A program made the translations under genes and the position numbers. This document shows positions 15,306-24,076 of a stretch of DNA of 33,771 nt, in pieces. The notes under the pieces were generated by a model. That model saw nothing but the letters and a program-made list of their open reading frames with translations, ran no database searches and was not told where the DNA came from. The DNA comes from Bacteroidota bacterium (GTDB lineage Bacteria; Bacteroidota; Bacteroidia; Bacteroidales; F082): contig JABMPH010000497.1 in NCBI GenBank assembly GCA_013203805.1, positions 1 to 33,771 on the forward strand. Reading direction: 5' to 3'. The stretch's first letter is position 1, and every line of letters starts with the position of its first letter.

Positions 15306-17378
15306 TTACTTTTTCAGAATTTTTGTTGAATACAGTTGATTTTTCTCAATCACAGTAATAATATAAACACCTTCTTTAAGCTCGCTTACATTAAGTTCGA
15401 TCGAACCTGCCTGGTTCATTTCCCCATCCATTATTAACCTCCCATAAATATCATAAATTGCAAATGAAGTATTTTGTGATTTATTAGGTATCTCCAAATG
15501 AAGTATATCACCTACAGGATTTGGATAAATTTTGAGTAGAAGTTGATTACTTTTTGATTCCTCAACACCAAGATATTGTGTGCCAAAATCATCTGAATTA
15601 AGAATAAATCTTGCCCGAATTGAGTCAGCAAATACTTTCAATAATTCCACCGACGACATTGGCCCATCATCGCCTCTGGCTGTTACAAAAGCGATATCAA
15701 TTTTTTGCATTGTACCAGGCAAGAATGTAAAGGGCCCCATGGAACCAAGTCCACGACGATCTCCTGGAGGATTCGGATTACCTTCCCAGGCTGTTTCTTC
15801 ACTCCAATCAATTGGACCGTAAGGTACTATTCCATTTGTACCCCAATTACAAGGATCAGTTAAACCAGGAAACATAAATTTACAAGATGGACCGTAGCTA
15901 CCACCCGCTGGATAACCAATGCTACCATAATCCATTAATTCTCCATCCTTCCATACCATTCTCAAATAATTATAATAATCTTGTGAATTTTGCGGATCAC
16001 TATGAAATGGATTGCCTCCATTATTATGATACATAAACCCTGTCATCCCATATCTTTCATTGTCAACAATACTATCACCAAATCCAACTCCGTTTGTACT
16101 TTCATCACAACCGCCATCAGGGTCATCCATATTATTGGAATCTAGTCTTGGGCCACCAAGAAATAATATACCCTGAGCCGGAGGGTTTTCCCCATAAGCT
16201 ACTAACTCTCCATGTCCATCAATTTCTTCACCATTATAACCAAAATACATACCTCGCTCAACATCACAGCCAACATAGTCATCTTGTGCATATCCAAGAT
16301 CAATATCTGACCATATTCCAATATATGTATCAGATAATGTATATGCTGATCTATTAAATACCTTATAGCTGAGAAAGACCGTATTGTTTATAGCAGTATT
16401 ATTCTCTTCTTCAAGCTGATACATCATACCATGTATTTCAATACCGATTGTATTACCCCGTGTTTCGGTACGATCCTCCCTCAAATCATTGAAAATAAAA
16501 AAGACGCATTGGTCACCTTTTATTAATGGATAATCACCCGAATATGGATCATAATGCCCATCACCTCCAACATCTACAAATGGAGCTAAATATTTGCTTT
16601 GATTAAGATTTTCATCACCATGTGCAGGCCAGTTTTCAATATTATTTATGGCCTTATATCCGGGTTTCCACCAATTATTTTTATGAAAAACAATATCACT
16701 TTTGTTTAATTTCCATAATTGATGCCACTTTACAACAGTTGATGTATCAATACTAAGATTCCCATTTTCAAAACTTAAGGGCCCTGACCAATAATCAATG
16801 CCAACCTGTCTATATCGCTCTGCTGAAACCCGCAATACTTCATTTTGGTCAATTCCTCCAATCCAAAAAGTAGAAGTAAATATGGTTTGTTTACCGCTTC
16901 CTTTTGGATATTCAAGGTGTAAGGACGAGTCAATATCTCCAGGGTTACCTGAATATCCAACACCCTGCCAAAAATGACTTGCATAGGGAGTAACCAGAGC
17001 TTGAATATTATTAAAATCTAAGGTGTCAGCGTAATCATTTATAATATTTACACACAATAAACCCCATGACTCAATACCCCATTCTCCATCCTCATTTACG
17101 AGTCGGTAGCCTAGACGCCTCAATCTGTTATAATTGTAATAATTATCATAATCAACATAGAATGATAATGTGCTATCTGTAAATGTAACTGGAGAACCTG
17201 GGGTAGCACCTATCTTGAAAAACTTTCCCTCAGGGTGATAATCATTGTTTATTACGTTTACGGTAATATATTCCCCAAACCGTGCATCAACTGTATCATT
17301 AACTGCAACGGGGTAAGATTGGGAGTAAACATATCCACTGAGAAATAAAACAAATATTAAATGTATTAATTTTTTCAT
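15306..17378 (-). CDS. T9SS-secreted multidomain protein, tandem paralogue 1
   Basis: A 690-residue secreted protein of unknown function. Signal peptide at 1-20 (cleavage near VYSQ), then a cadherin/Ig-like module with AVNDTVDARFGEYITVNVINND (about 23-110). A long central region rich in Trp, Tyr, Gly and Asp follows, with a loop reading DVGGDGHYD and a GGPRLDSNNMDDPDGG stretch. The C-terminus is a type A T9SS sorting domain (IYPNPVGD ... VYIITVIEKN ... KILKK, about 610-690). It is highly similar along its length to the next gene upstream, from which it is separated by 24 nt; the pair arose by tandem duplication and should be co-transcribed. The Asp-rich loop is a degenerate form of the paralogue's calcium-type loop. 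A structural or adhesive surface role is plausible but unproven. Confidence 0.85.
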   Translation of the reverse strand: MKKLIHLIFVLFLSGYVYSQSYPVAVNDTVDARFGEYITVNVINNDYHPEGKFFKIGATPGSPVTFTDSTLSFYVDYDNYYNYNRLRRLGYRLVNEDGEWGIESWGLLCVNIINDYADTLDFNNIQALVTPYASHFWQGVGYSGNPGDIDSSLHLEYPKGSGKQTIFTSTFWIGGIDQNEVLRVSAERYRQVGIDYWSGPLSFENGNLSIDTSTVVKWHQLWKLNKSDIVFHKNNWWKPGYKAINNIENWPAHGDENLNQSKYLAPFVDVGGDGHYDPYSGDYPLIKGDQCVFFIFNDLREDRTETRGNTIGIEIHGMMYQLEEENNTAINNTVFLSYKVFNRSAYTLSDTYIGIWSDIDLGYAQDDYVGCDVERGMYFGYNGEEIDGHGELVAYGENPPAQGILFLGGPRLDSNNMDDPDGGCDESTNGVGFGDSIVDNERYGMTGFMYHNNGGNPFHSDPQNSQDYYNYLRMVWKDGELMDYGSIGYPAGGSYGPSCKFMFPGLTDPCNWGTNGIVPYGPIDWSEETAWEGNPNPPGDRRGLGSMGPFTFLPGTMQKIDIAFVTARGDDGPMSSVELLKVFADSIRARFILNSDDFGTQYLGVEESKSNQLLLKIYPNPVGDILHLEIPNKSQNTSFAIYDIYGRLIMDGEMNQAGSIELNVSELKEGVYIITVIEKNQLYSTKILKK

Positions 17379-17402
17379 GCTTTTTATTTTAGGTCGATGT
17401 AA

Positions 17403-19463
17403 CTATTTTTTAATAAATTTAGCTGAATACTTTTGATCCTTATTAATCATCAATATAATATAAACCCCTGTACTTAAATTGCTTACTCCGATATTTGTAT
17501 TGTTCAAATTTATTCTTCCTGATAAAATATTCCTACCATACACATCAGAAATAACATATTCTGCATTTTGTTGGCTAAATGGATTTTCTATGTGTAATAC
17601 TTCATCAACAGGATTTGGATAAATTTTAAGTTGAAGCTGACTAATTGTTGATTCCTCAACACCAAGATATTGTGTACCAAAGTCATCAGAATTTCGGACA
17701 AACCTTGCACGAATTGAGTCAGCATAAATTTTCAACAACTCCACCGACGACATTGGCCCATCATCACCTCTGGCAGTAACATACGCAATATCTATTTTTT
17801 GCATAGTGCCAGGCAAAAAAGTAAATGGACCCATGGAGCCAAGGCCACGACGGTCATCGGGCCAATTAGGATTACCCTGATTAGCATTTTCTTCAGACCA
17901 ATTAATAGGTCCATTTGGTTGAATTCCATTTGTACCCCACAAACATGGATCTGATAATCCAGGAAACATAAACTTACAAGCCGGACCGTAACTTCCAGAA
18001 CTGGGATGTCCTGCGTTCCCATAATCTATTGGTGTATCATCCATCCATATGCCCCTTAAATAATTATAGTATTCTTGAGCAATATCAGGGTCTCCTTGGG
18101 CTAAAGTAGTATTCCAATGAAACAAAAAAGAGGACATACCGTATCTTTCATTATCAATAATGCTATCACCAAACCCAATTCCGTTCAGGCTTTCATCACA
18201 ACCGCCATCCGGGTCATCAATATTATTGGAATCCATATTAGGGCCACCAAGGAACAAGACCCCCTGTGCTGGGGGATTCTCGCCATAGGCAAATGGCTGT
18301 CCATTACCATCAATTTCATTTCCATTATAGCCAAAATACATTCCTCGACCAACATCGGATGCTACATAATCATCGTTTCCATATCCGATTGTAAGATCGG
18401 TCCATATTCCCATATATGTATCAGAAAGTATATAATCAGAATAATTAAATACTTTATAACTAAGAAAAACCGTATTATTTATTGATGGATTATCAGGTTC
18501 TGAAAACTGATATAACATACCATGAACCTCAAGTCCAATTGGTAATCCTTGAGTTTCTGTATGTTCCCTTAAATCATTGAAAATAAAAAAAGCGCATTGG
18601 TCACCTTTAATTAGAGGATAATCACCTGAATAGGGGTCATAATATCCATCACCGTCAATATCAACAAATGGAGCTAGATAACTACTTTGATTAAGATTTT
18701 CATCTCCATGTGCCGGCCAATCAACAATGTTTTCGATGGCCTCGTATCCGGGTCTCCACCAATTATTTCTATGAAATACAATATCTGTCTTGCTTAATTT
18801 CCAAACTCGATTCCAATTAATTACTGTTATTGTATCTATACTAAGATTGTTATCGTTAATACTTAATGGGCCAGGCCAATAATCGATCCCATCTTGGCGG
18901 TATCGCTCAGCTGAGAGCCGTAATTCACCATTCTGATCCACGCCCCCTATCCAAAATGTAGAATTATAGATTGTCACTTTACCACTCCATTTGGGAAATT
19001 CATAGAACGCTGGATAATCAGAATTCCATGGATGAACTCCAGCCCCTTCCCAAAAGTGATTCCCCCAAGGAATCACGAGAGCCTTAATATTGTTTATATC
19101 CAATGAATCAGAATAATTATTGATTACATTTAAATAAACATGTCCATATGACTCAAGACCCCATTCTCCATCCTCATCTACGAGTCTGTAAACTAGACGT
19201 TTCAATCTGCTATAATTATAATGATTGTCATAATCAATATAGAATGACAAAGTACTATCAGTTAATATTACCTGACTACCCGGGGTTGTTACATCCACCT
19301 TAAAAAACTTACCTTCAGGGTGATAGTCATTGTTTATAACATTTACCGTAATGTATTCGCCAAGCCTTACATCAACTGTATCATTAACTGCAACAGGGTA
19401 AGATTGGGAAAGTAAACATTGTGATAAAAAAAATATGAAAACAAATAGATAAAAATTTTTCAT
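17403..19463 (-). CDS. T9SS-secreted multidomain protein, tandem paralogue 2
   Basis: A 686-residue paralogue of the downstream gene with the same order: signal peptide (1-20), cadherin/Ig-like AVNDTVDVRLGEYITVNVINND module, central region, and a type A T9SS sorting domain starting at IYPNPVDE and ending KFIKK. Its central loop DIDGDGYYD has the alternating Asp/Gly spacing of calcium-binding DxDxDG loops, intact here and altered in the downstream copy. Both copies share FIFNDLRE and WGTNGI segments, which occur in many uncharacterised secreted Bacteroidota proteins. It is the first gene of the pair; 130 nt separate it from the membrane/beta-barrel protein gene upstream on the same strand, so the sigma factor operon could read into it. 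Confidence 0.85.
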   Translation of the reverse strand: MKNFYLFVFIFFLSQCLLSQSYPVAVNDTVDVRLGEYITVNVINNDYHPEGKFFKVDVTTPGSQVILTDSTLSFYIDYDNHYNYSRLKRLVYRLVDEDGEWGLESYGHVYLNVINNYSDSLDINNIKALVIPWGNHFWEGAGVHPWNSDYPAFYEFPKWSGKVTIYNSTFWIGGVDQNGELRLSAERYRQDGIDYWPGPLSINDNNLSIDTITVINWNRVWKLSKTDIVFHRNNWWRPGYEAIENIVDWPAHGDENLNQSSYLAPFVDIDGDGYYDPYSGDYPLIKGDQCAFFIFNDLREHTETQGLPIGLEVHGMLYQFSEPDNPSINNTVFLSYKVFNYSDYILSDTYMGIWTDLTIGYGNDDYVASDVGRGMYFGYNGNEIDGNGQPFAYGENPPAQGVLFLGGPNMDSNNIDDPDGGCDESLNGIGFGDSIIDNERYGMSSFLFHWNTTLAQGDPDIAQEYYNYLRGIWMDDTPIDYGNAGHPSSGSYGPACKFMFPGLSDPCLWGTNGIQPNGPINWSEENANQGNPNWPDDRRGLGSMGPFTFLPGTMQKIDIAYVTARGDDGPMSSVELLKIYADSIRARFVRNSDDFGTQYLGVEESTISQLQLKIYPNPVDEVLHIENPFSQQNAEYVISDVYGRNILSGRINLNNTNIGVSNLSTGVYIILMINKDQKYSAKFIKK

Positions 19464-19593
19464 TGGGTATGTTTTAGATAATCATTAAACAATCTTCCTA
19501 ATACTAAAGACGCAATTATTATACATTAAGTTGACATAGGGATATCCTTTTAATTCCAAACGAAATACAAAAAATAATCTTAACAAATAAGTA

Positions 19594-20943
19594 CTATAAT
19601 CGAACACGCAAGCCAACATTTAACCCCACTGTATTAAACCTTTGATTAACAGGGTAACTATTATCAAAAACAGAATGCAGATTTTGCTTAAAATAAGGCT
19701 GTGCCAGAATGCTCCATTTTTTTGAAAAATTATATATCATACCAAGCTGTAGCAAATAATTATACATGGTACGGTTAATATTATTATCAAGTTTATCAAT
19801 ATTGTCCATCCCTTCCACATCTGGGAAATGAGGTAAACTCCCACTATAATTCATCAAAAAGCCAATTGATATACCTGTAGCAATTTCAAAATCAAACTTT
19901 CGATAATTAAATTGATAACCAACCAAAATTGGTATTTCAAGATAACTCCATTGGTTTGTGCCTCTATTATCCACATTTATATCTTCATAAACAGGCACCC
20001 ATGTTGTATCAATACCTACCATTACAGGGTATTCCAAATTTGGAGGGTCGTAAATCCAAACCCAAACTGTGTCGTAATTGAAATAACTGCTTGCACTATC
20101 GAGAAGCTGATAGTTGTAGTTATAGTTTTTATTATTTCGATATACCGAATAATTTATTCCTGTCTGGATAAACCAGTTCTTTAGGTGAATTTGAATATCA
20201 CCACCGGCAGCCCACGACAAAGTCGGCGACTCACCATCTTTTCTAATGTTTAGATATTCATCAGCAACATTTTCAACTTTTACTCCTGCCATTGTAATGG
20301 ATGGAGATCCGTATAATGACAATGAAAATATGCTTACTTTTTTCAAAGTTTTCTCTGAGATTATTGGGGACTCGATTTCATCCATATTTTTTGAGAATAT
20401 ACTATCAATATCTACTTGAGAAATATTGGATTCATAAAGATTTAGATTGGATGAATTGACGGAAATATCATAAGCCTCTTTGCTGTTCATTAGCGCGATA
20501 GTATTTACATCATATTTTTTATCAGATGATGAAACTTCTCCAGTTTGTAAATATGCATCTGGAATCCCTAATGGCTCTTCGGTAACCTGTTCATCAACAG
20601 TATATGCATCAGCCTCAATTTCAATAATATCGCTTACACTTGAATCCTCTGTTAACGAAGGGATGCTTTCATCTTCAACAATTGCAATATTTTCTACAAC
20701 TTCATTACTAATAATGGCTTCATGGTTTGTTTGATGAAGTTCACCATTAATTATCGATGAATAGCCAAAGTACCCTCCAATGGTAATTCCAATGAGAATT
20801 AGCAACAATATAAATATCTTCCGAAACTGAAAATACATCAGTAAAAAACTAATTCTTGTTTTAAAAGAAACAGTAGGCTCAAATTCCTGCCCGATAATTG
20901 CATCACGATAGAGCTCCTCAATATGTTGAAGATCGTCTTTCAT
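19594..20943 (-). CDS. Single-TM plus PorT-like beta-barrel protein, partner of the ECF sigma factor
   Basis: A 449-residue protein with a short cytoplasmic N-terminus (about 1-41), one transmembrane helix (about 42-64), an acidic Ser/Glu/Asp-rich linker (about 65-200) and a C-terminal region (about 204-449) of alternating aromatic and hydrophobic residues. The last part ends GLNVGLRVRL, typical of PorT/OMP_b-brl type outer-membrane barrels. Its ATG overlaps the sigma factor stop (ATGA overlap at 20940-20943), so the two are translationally coupled. This layout and linkage suggest a membrane-bound partner, possibly an anti-sigma factor whose short N-terminal segment holds the sigma. No canonical zinc anti-sigma (HxxxCxxC) motif is present. 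Function otherwise unknown. Confidence 0.75.
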   Translation of the reverse strand: MKDDLQHIEELYRDAIIGQEFEPTVSFKTRISFLLMYFQFRKIFILLLILIGITIGGYFGYSSIINGELHQTNHEAIISNEVVENIAIVEDESIPSLTEDSSVSDIIEIEADAYTVDEQVTEEPLGIPDAYLQTGEVSSSDKKYDVNTIALMNSKEAYDISVNSSNLNLYESNISQVDIDSIFSKNMDEIESPIISEKTLKKVSIFSLSLYGSPSITMAGVKVENVADEYLNIRKDGESPTLSWAAGGDIQIHLKNWFIQTGINYSVYRNNKNYNYNYQLLDSASSYFNYDTVWVWIYDPPNLEYPVMVGIDTTWVPVYEDINVDNRGTNQWSYLEIPILVGYQFNYRKFDFEIATGISIGFLMNYSGSLPHFPDVEGMDNIDKLDNNINRTMYNYLLQLGMIYNFSKKWSILAQPYFKQNLHSVFDNSYPVNQRFNTVGLNVGLRVRL

Positions 20944-21506
20944 CTTTTCTCATTAGTTTTTAAAATACCTATTTCCAGTAATTTCTTTTTAAGTGATATT
21001 TTCGCTCTACGAAGTTGTGTTTTTGAAGTACTTTCTGAAACATTAAGGATTTCAGCAATCTCTTTATGCGAATAGCCTTCAATTGTGAATAGATTAAAAA
21101 CCACGCGGCTACCTTCCGATAATTCATTTACTTTTTCAAGTATATCATTTGATGAAAAATTATCATGCATAGTTTCTGACAATATCTCTTTGTCAATAAA
21201 ATCATCAATATTGTCGTGATAATAATATTTGCTATTTTTTCTAAAATTATCTATTGCTGCATTCACAACTATACGTTTTATCCAGTTTTCAAAGGACCCT
21301 GTCCCGTCATATTTTTTTATGTTTCTAAATATGCGATAAAAGCCTGTTAATAATACATCTTCGGCTTCGTCCTTTGATTGGCAATATCTTAAACATAACC
21401 CCATTAAGACATTATAGTATTTCTTGTATAATATCTTTTGAGATTTATATTCATTTCGAATACAGCCTGAAATTATTTTTTCATTGTCTGATTGCATGCT
21501 CTTCAT
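20940..21506 (-). CDS. ECF-type RNA polymerase sigma factor
   Basis: About 188 residues with sigma region 2 (YKKYYNVLMGLCLRYCQSK ... EAEDVLL ... FENWIKRIVVNAAIDNFRK) and region 4 (GYSHKEIAEILNVSESTSKTQLRRAK, helix-turn-helix), the minimal two-domain layout of extracytoplasmic function sigma factors. The frame is open further upstream to 21671, but that stretch crosses a hairpin terminator and encodes no sigma-like residues. The start at 21506 (MKSMQSDNEK) is therefore preferred; 21497 is a second choice. It overlaps by 4 nt with the membrane/beta-barrel gene, its likely regulator. Targets may include the downstream T9SS genes, which is inference from position only. Confidence 0.9.
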   Translation of the reverse strand: MKSMQSDNEKIISGCIRNEYKSQKILYKKYYNVLMGLCLRYCQSKDEAEDVLLTGFYRIFRNIKKYDGTGSFENWIKRIVVNAAIDNFRKNSKYYYHDNIDDFIDKEILSETMHDNFSSNDILEKVNELSEGSRVVFNLFTIEGYSHKEIAEILNVSESTSKTQLRRAKISLKKKLLEIGILKTNEKR

Positions 21507-21570
21507 TGGGTATGACGAAGATATTACAAAAAAAGTTGACACTTGATGAAAAAGAATTGTTTTTGACAAA

Positions 21571-21602
21571 ACAAAAAACCCCCTCGAATTAACGAGAGGG
21601 TT
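21571..21602 (-). terminator. Rho-independent terminator in the sigma factor leader
   Basis: On the minus strand AACCCTCTCG (21593-21602) pairs with CGAGGGGGTT (21577-21586), a 10-bp stem with one G-T pair and a 6-nt loop, followed by a TTTTTTGTTTTG tract. It lies 65-96 nt upstream of the sigma factor start and has no known gene before it. Confidence 0.7.
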
Positions 21603-21681
21603 ATAAAACCAACAATTATGAAATAAAGCAAAATTATCTTGAGCAAATTGCTCATTTGTTAATAATATCATTAACTAATTC
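21571..21681 (-). ncRNA. Candidate terminated leader RNA or small RNA upstream of the sigma gene
   Basis: A TATTTTTG box (minus strand, 21687-21694) fits the -7 consensus and would start a transcript near 21681 that meets the terminator at 21571-21602, giving an RNA of about 110 nt. Within it are two small palindromes: GTTAAT/ATTAAC (within about 21657-21674) and GAGCAA-T-TTGCTC (21641-21653). It also has an open frame for a hydrophobic peptide of about 43 residues starting near 21655. It matches no RNA family I recognise. It could be an attenuator controlling the sigma gene. Confidence 0.3.
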
Positions 21682-21686
21682 GTTTA

Positions 21687-21694
21687 CAAAAATA
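21687..21694 (-). promoter_or_regulatory. Candidate -7 box (TATTTTTG) for the sigma factor unit
   Basis: Minus-strand TATTTTTG matches TAnnTTTG. It is the only perfect -7 match between the sigma factor start and the divergent kinase gene on that strand. The nearest TTTG upstream (21723-21726) is 28 bp away, too far for a standard -33 element. Confidence 0.35.
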
Positions 21695-21790
21695 CATTAG
21701 ATTATACGATGCAGATGTTAACCAAACATAACAACTGTTAATAAAAGTTAAAAGCTGTATATCAATTATTTGATAACCTATTTTTGTTGA

Positions 21791-23215
21791 ATGAATAAGT
21801 GGACAACTTATATATTTATTGTACTGGTTACTTTTGCTACCATTGGGTTAATGATGATCCAAGTTTATTGGATACGTGATGCAGTAAAACTTAAACAAGC
21901 TATTTTTGTTAAAGATGTTAAACAAGCCATTAGCCATGTGATTTATGAAATAGATATCCTAAGACGAGAAGATAGGATAATAAAGCAAAGGAAGTTTTTT
22001 GAAGAACACCAAAGCTCATTACAAGCTTACGATTCACTAAATCAAGTGATGAATTATAACTACAAGAATATCAATGACCAAACCGATGTCGATAAGTTTG
22101 TTCAAAGTTCAAATTTGGCCAACAAGCTACTTAGTGACCTTACCTTTAGCTATAATCAAAGAGATCCGGGAAACTTTTACTATAATAAAAAAAGTTTAAT
22201 CCAGTCGATGATAAAAATTGCACTTAAAGATAAGGATATTAATACAACCTTCGAATTTGGGATATACAGTCCTGCCACTAATTCGATGATACTTCAAAAA
22301 ACAGGTAAGTATCCCGATGAATTACTGAATGAAAGTTTCTGGTTTGATTTAACCCCGCTTGGATCGTTGTTTACACTTCCGAATAGATTACTTATTTATT
22401 TTCCCAACGAAAAGAAATTTATTATCAGCCAGTTATGGATAATGTTAGCAGTATCAGTAATTTTGTTTCTAGTAATAATTGTATCGTTTTCATTTAGCAT
22501 TTATACTATATATCGTCAAAAACGACTTTCTATAATGAAAAACGACTTTATAAATAATATGACTCATGAATTTAAAACACCTATATCAACAATATCATTG
22601 GCATGTGAAGCATTAAAGGACAAGGATATCAAGAAAACCGAATCGTTATACGATAATTATATTGGGGTAATCCGTGAAGAAAATGTTAGACTCGCACTTA
22701 TGTTGGAACAAATACTGCAAACTGCAATAATTGATAAAGGCCAGCTTAAGTTGAATAAATCGCTCAACAATATGCACGATATTATCAATGTTGCCATTAG
22801 CAGTAAAAAAATGGCAGTTGATAGTAAAGGTGGCAAAATAAAAGTTGAATTTAATGCAAAACACTTTGATATATCAGGTGACAATATACATCTAACAAAT
22901 GTGATTTTAAACCTATTGGATAATGCAATAAAATATTGCATTGAAGCGCCTGATATTGTTGTTAACACTATAAATAATGGAAATTCGCTGCTAATAAGAG
23001 TTAAAGATAATGGCATTGGAATAAGTAAATCGAATAGAAAAAAAATATTTGAAAAACTCTATCGAGTTCCCACAGGGAATATTCACAATTTTAAAGGGTT
23101 TGGTCTGGGACTAAGCTATGCAAAAGCAATTATTGATCAACACGGTGGAGAAATAAGTGTTGATTCAGAACCCGGAAATGGTTCAACCTTCACAATTCAA
23201 CTACCAATAAAATAA
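21791..23215 (+). CDS. Two-component sensor histidine kinase
   Basis: A 474-residue membrane kinase. TM1 at about 5-27, a periplasmic sensor region of about 185 residues with no named domain I recognise, TM2 at about 215-238, then a HisKA dimerisation domain with the phospho-acceptor H259 in MTHEFKTP. The ATPase domain has N-box LLDNAIKY, G1 DNGIGIS and G2 GFGLGLSYAKAI. No HAMP domain is evident between TM2 and HisKA, only a short linker. The response regulator gene follows 9 nt after its stop, so it is the cognate partner. It is divergent from the ECF sigma unit with a 284-nt shared region (from 21507). Confidence 0.93.
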   Translation: MNKWTTYIFIVLVTFATIGLMMIQVYWIRDAVKLKQAIFVKDVKQAISHVIYEIDILRREDRIIKQRKFFEEHQSSLQAYDSLNQVMNYNYKNINDQTDVDKFVQSSNLANKLLSDLTFSYNQRDPGNFYYNKKSLIQSMIKIALKDKDINTTFEFGIYSPATNSMILQKTGKYPDELLNESFWFDLTPLGSLFTLPNRLLIYFPNEKKFIISQLWIMLAVSVILFLVIIVSFSFSIYTIYRQKRLSIMKNDFINNMTHEFKTPISTISLACEALKDKDIKKTESLYDNYIGVIREENVRLALMLEQILQTAIIDKGQLKLNKSLNNMHDIINVAISSKKMAVDSKGGKIKVEFNAKHFDISGDNIHLTNVILNLLDNAIKYCIEAPDIVVNTINNGNSLLIRVKDNGIGISKSNRKKIFEKLYRVPTGNIHNFKGFGLGLSYAKAIIDQHGGEISVDSEPGNGSTFTIQLPIK

Positions 23216-23224
23216 TATTTAGAT

Positions 23225-23920
23225 ATGGAAAAAGAGACCCGCGTATTACTGGCAGAGGATGATAAAAATCTTGGAAATATACTTAAGACATATTTGGAAG
23301 CCAAAAGTTACCCAACAGTATTATGTCAAGATGGCAAGATTGCATACGAGACATTCAAAAGAGAAGAGTTCGACTTTTGTGTACTTGATATAATGATGCC
23401 CGAGATGGATGGGTTTACCCTGGCAAAAAAAATAAGGAAGATTGATAAAGAAATTCCTATTCTATTCTTAAGTGCCAAAGCAATGCAGGAAGATAGAATA
23501 CAAGGTTTTGAGGTTGGTGCTGATGACTATCTAACTAAACCATTTAGTATGGAAGAGCTTCTTTTGAGAATTAAAGCGATCCTACGAAGAAGTATTCACA
23601 CAGAAAATACCAATAGTAAATCGGAATTCAAATTTGGAAAATATACTTTCGAATACAATCGACAAACTTTAACAATTGGCGAAATTGAACAAAAATTAAC
23701 ATCAAAAGAAGCCGAATTGCTCAAGCTTTTGTGCGAAAACATGAACAATGTTCTGGATAGAACAATCGCCCTAAATAAAATATGGTTCGACGATAGTTAT
23801 TTCAATGCACGATCGATGGATGTTTATATTACTAAACTCCGTAAATATTTAAAAGGAGATCCAAATGTTGAACTAATAAACGTTCATGGGGTTGGTTTTA
23901 AGCTAGTTATTAGTAAATAG
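23225..23920 (+). CDS. OmpR/PhoB-family response regulator
   Basis: A 231-residue regulator with a receiver domain (about 5-120) and a winged-helix DNA-binding domain (about 135-230). Acidic pocket E11/D12/D13, phosphorylated D55 in VLDIMMPEMDG, and K105 in DDYLTKPF are all present. The C-terminal domain shows the LTSKEAELLKLL and SMDVYITKLRKYL motifs of the OmpR/RprY type, a common Bacteroidota pairing with kinases of this kind. It is co-transcribed with the kinase gene (9-nt gap). Target genes cannot be inferred from the sequence here. Confidence 0.93.
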   Translation: MEKETRVLLAEDDKNLGNILKTYLEAKSYPTVLCQDGKIAYETFKREEFDFCVLDIMMPEMDGFTLAKKIRKIDKEIPILFLSAKAMQEDRIQGFEVGADDYLTKPFSMEELLLRIKAILRRSIHTENTNSKSEFKFGKYTFEYNRQTLTIGEIEQKLTSKEAELLKLLCENMNNVLDRTIALNKIWFDDSYFNARSMDVYITKLRKYLKGDPNVELINVHGVGFKLVISK

Positions 23921-23921
23921 T

Positions 23922-24021
23922 GTTGGATAATTGGTCACTTGCTATTTGGTCAAAACGCCATTTTTGTAGATATTCTTTGCCATCCTTACATGCATCCTTT
24001 TTTTCCAACCTTCCATCTTCC
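23922..24021 (+). repeat. Two-part intergenic repeat, copy A (short, degenerate)
   Basis: A TTGGATAATTGGTCACT block (from 23923) is followed after about 40 nt by a CTTCCA-type block (CCATCCTTACATGCATCC, then TTCCAACCTTCCATCTTCC). It fills most of the gap between the convergent response regulator and serine hydrolase genes; no other feature is visible there. Confidence 0.55.
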
Positions 24022-24076
24022 TATAAAAAATAATCAAGATAATAGGTAATGAGTCATTAACTAATGAAAAAACGAA

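Noticed and set aside
21507-21671. 55-residue N-terminal extension of the sigma factor frame
   Set aside because: It crosses a strong terminator hairpin and has no sigma-like sequence; the frame is open by chance.
21779-21786. TATTTTTG -7 box directly before the histidine kinase gene
   Set aside because: It ends only 4 nt before the ATG at 21791, so transcription would start at or after the start codon. The kinase N-terminus (membrane helix from residue 5) supports that ATG. A leaderless mRNA is possible but not supported enough to annotate.
22657-23016. 119-residue minus-strand frame within the histidine kinase gene
   Set aside because: It lies fully opposite the conserved HisKA/ATPase region and is a shadow of that coding sequence.
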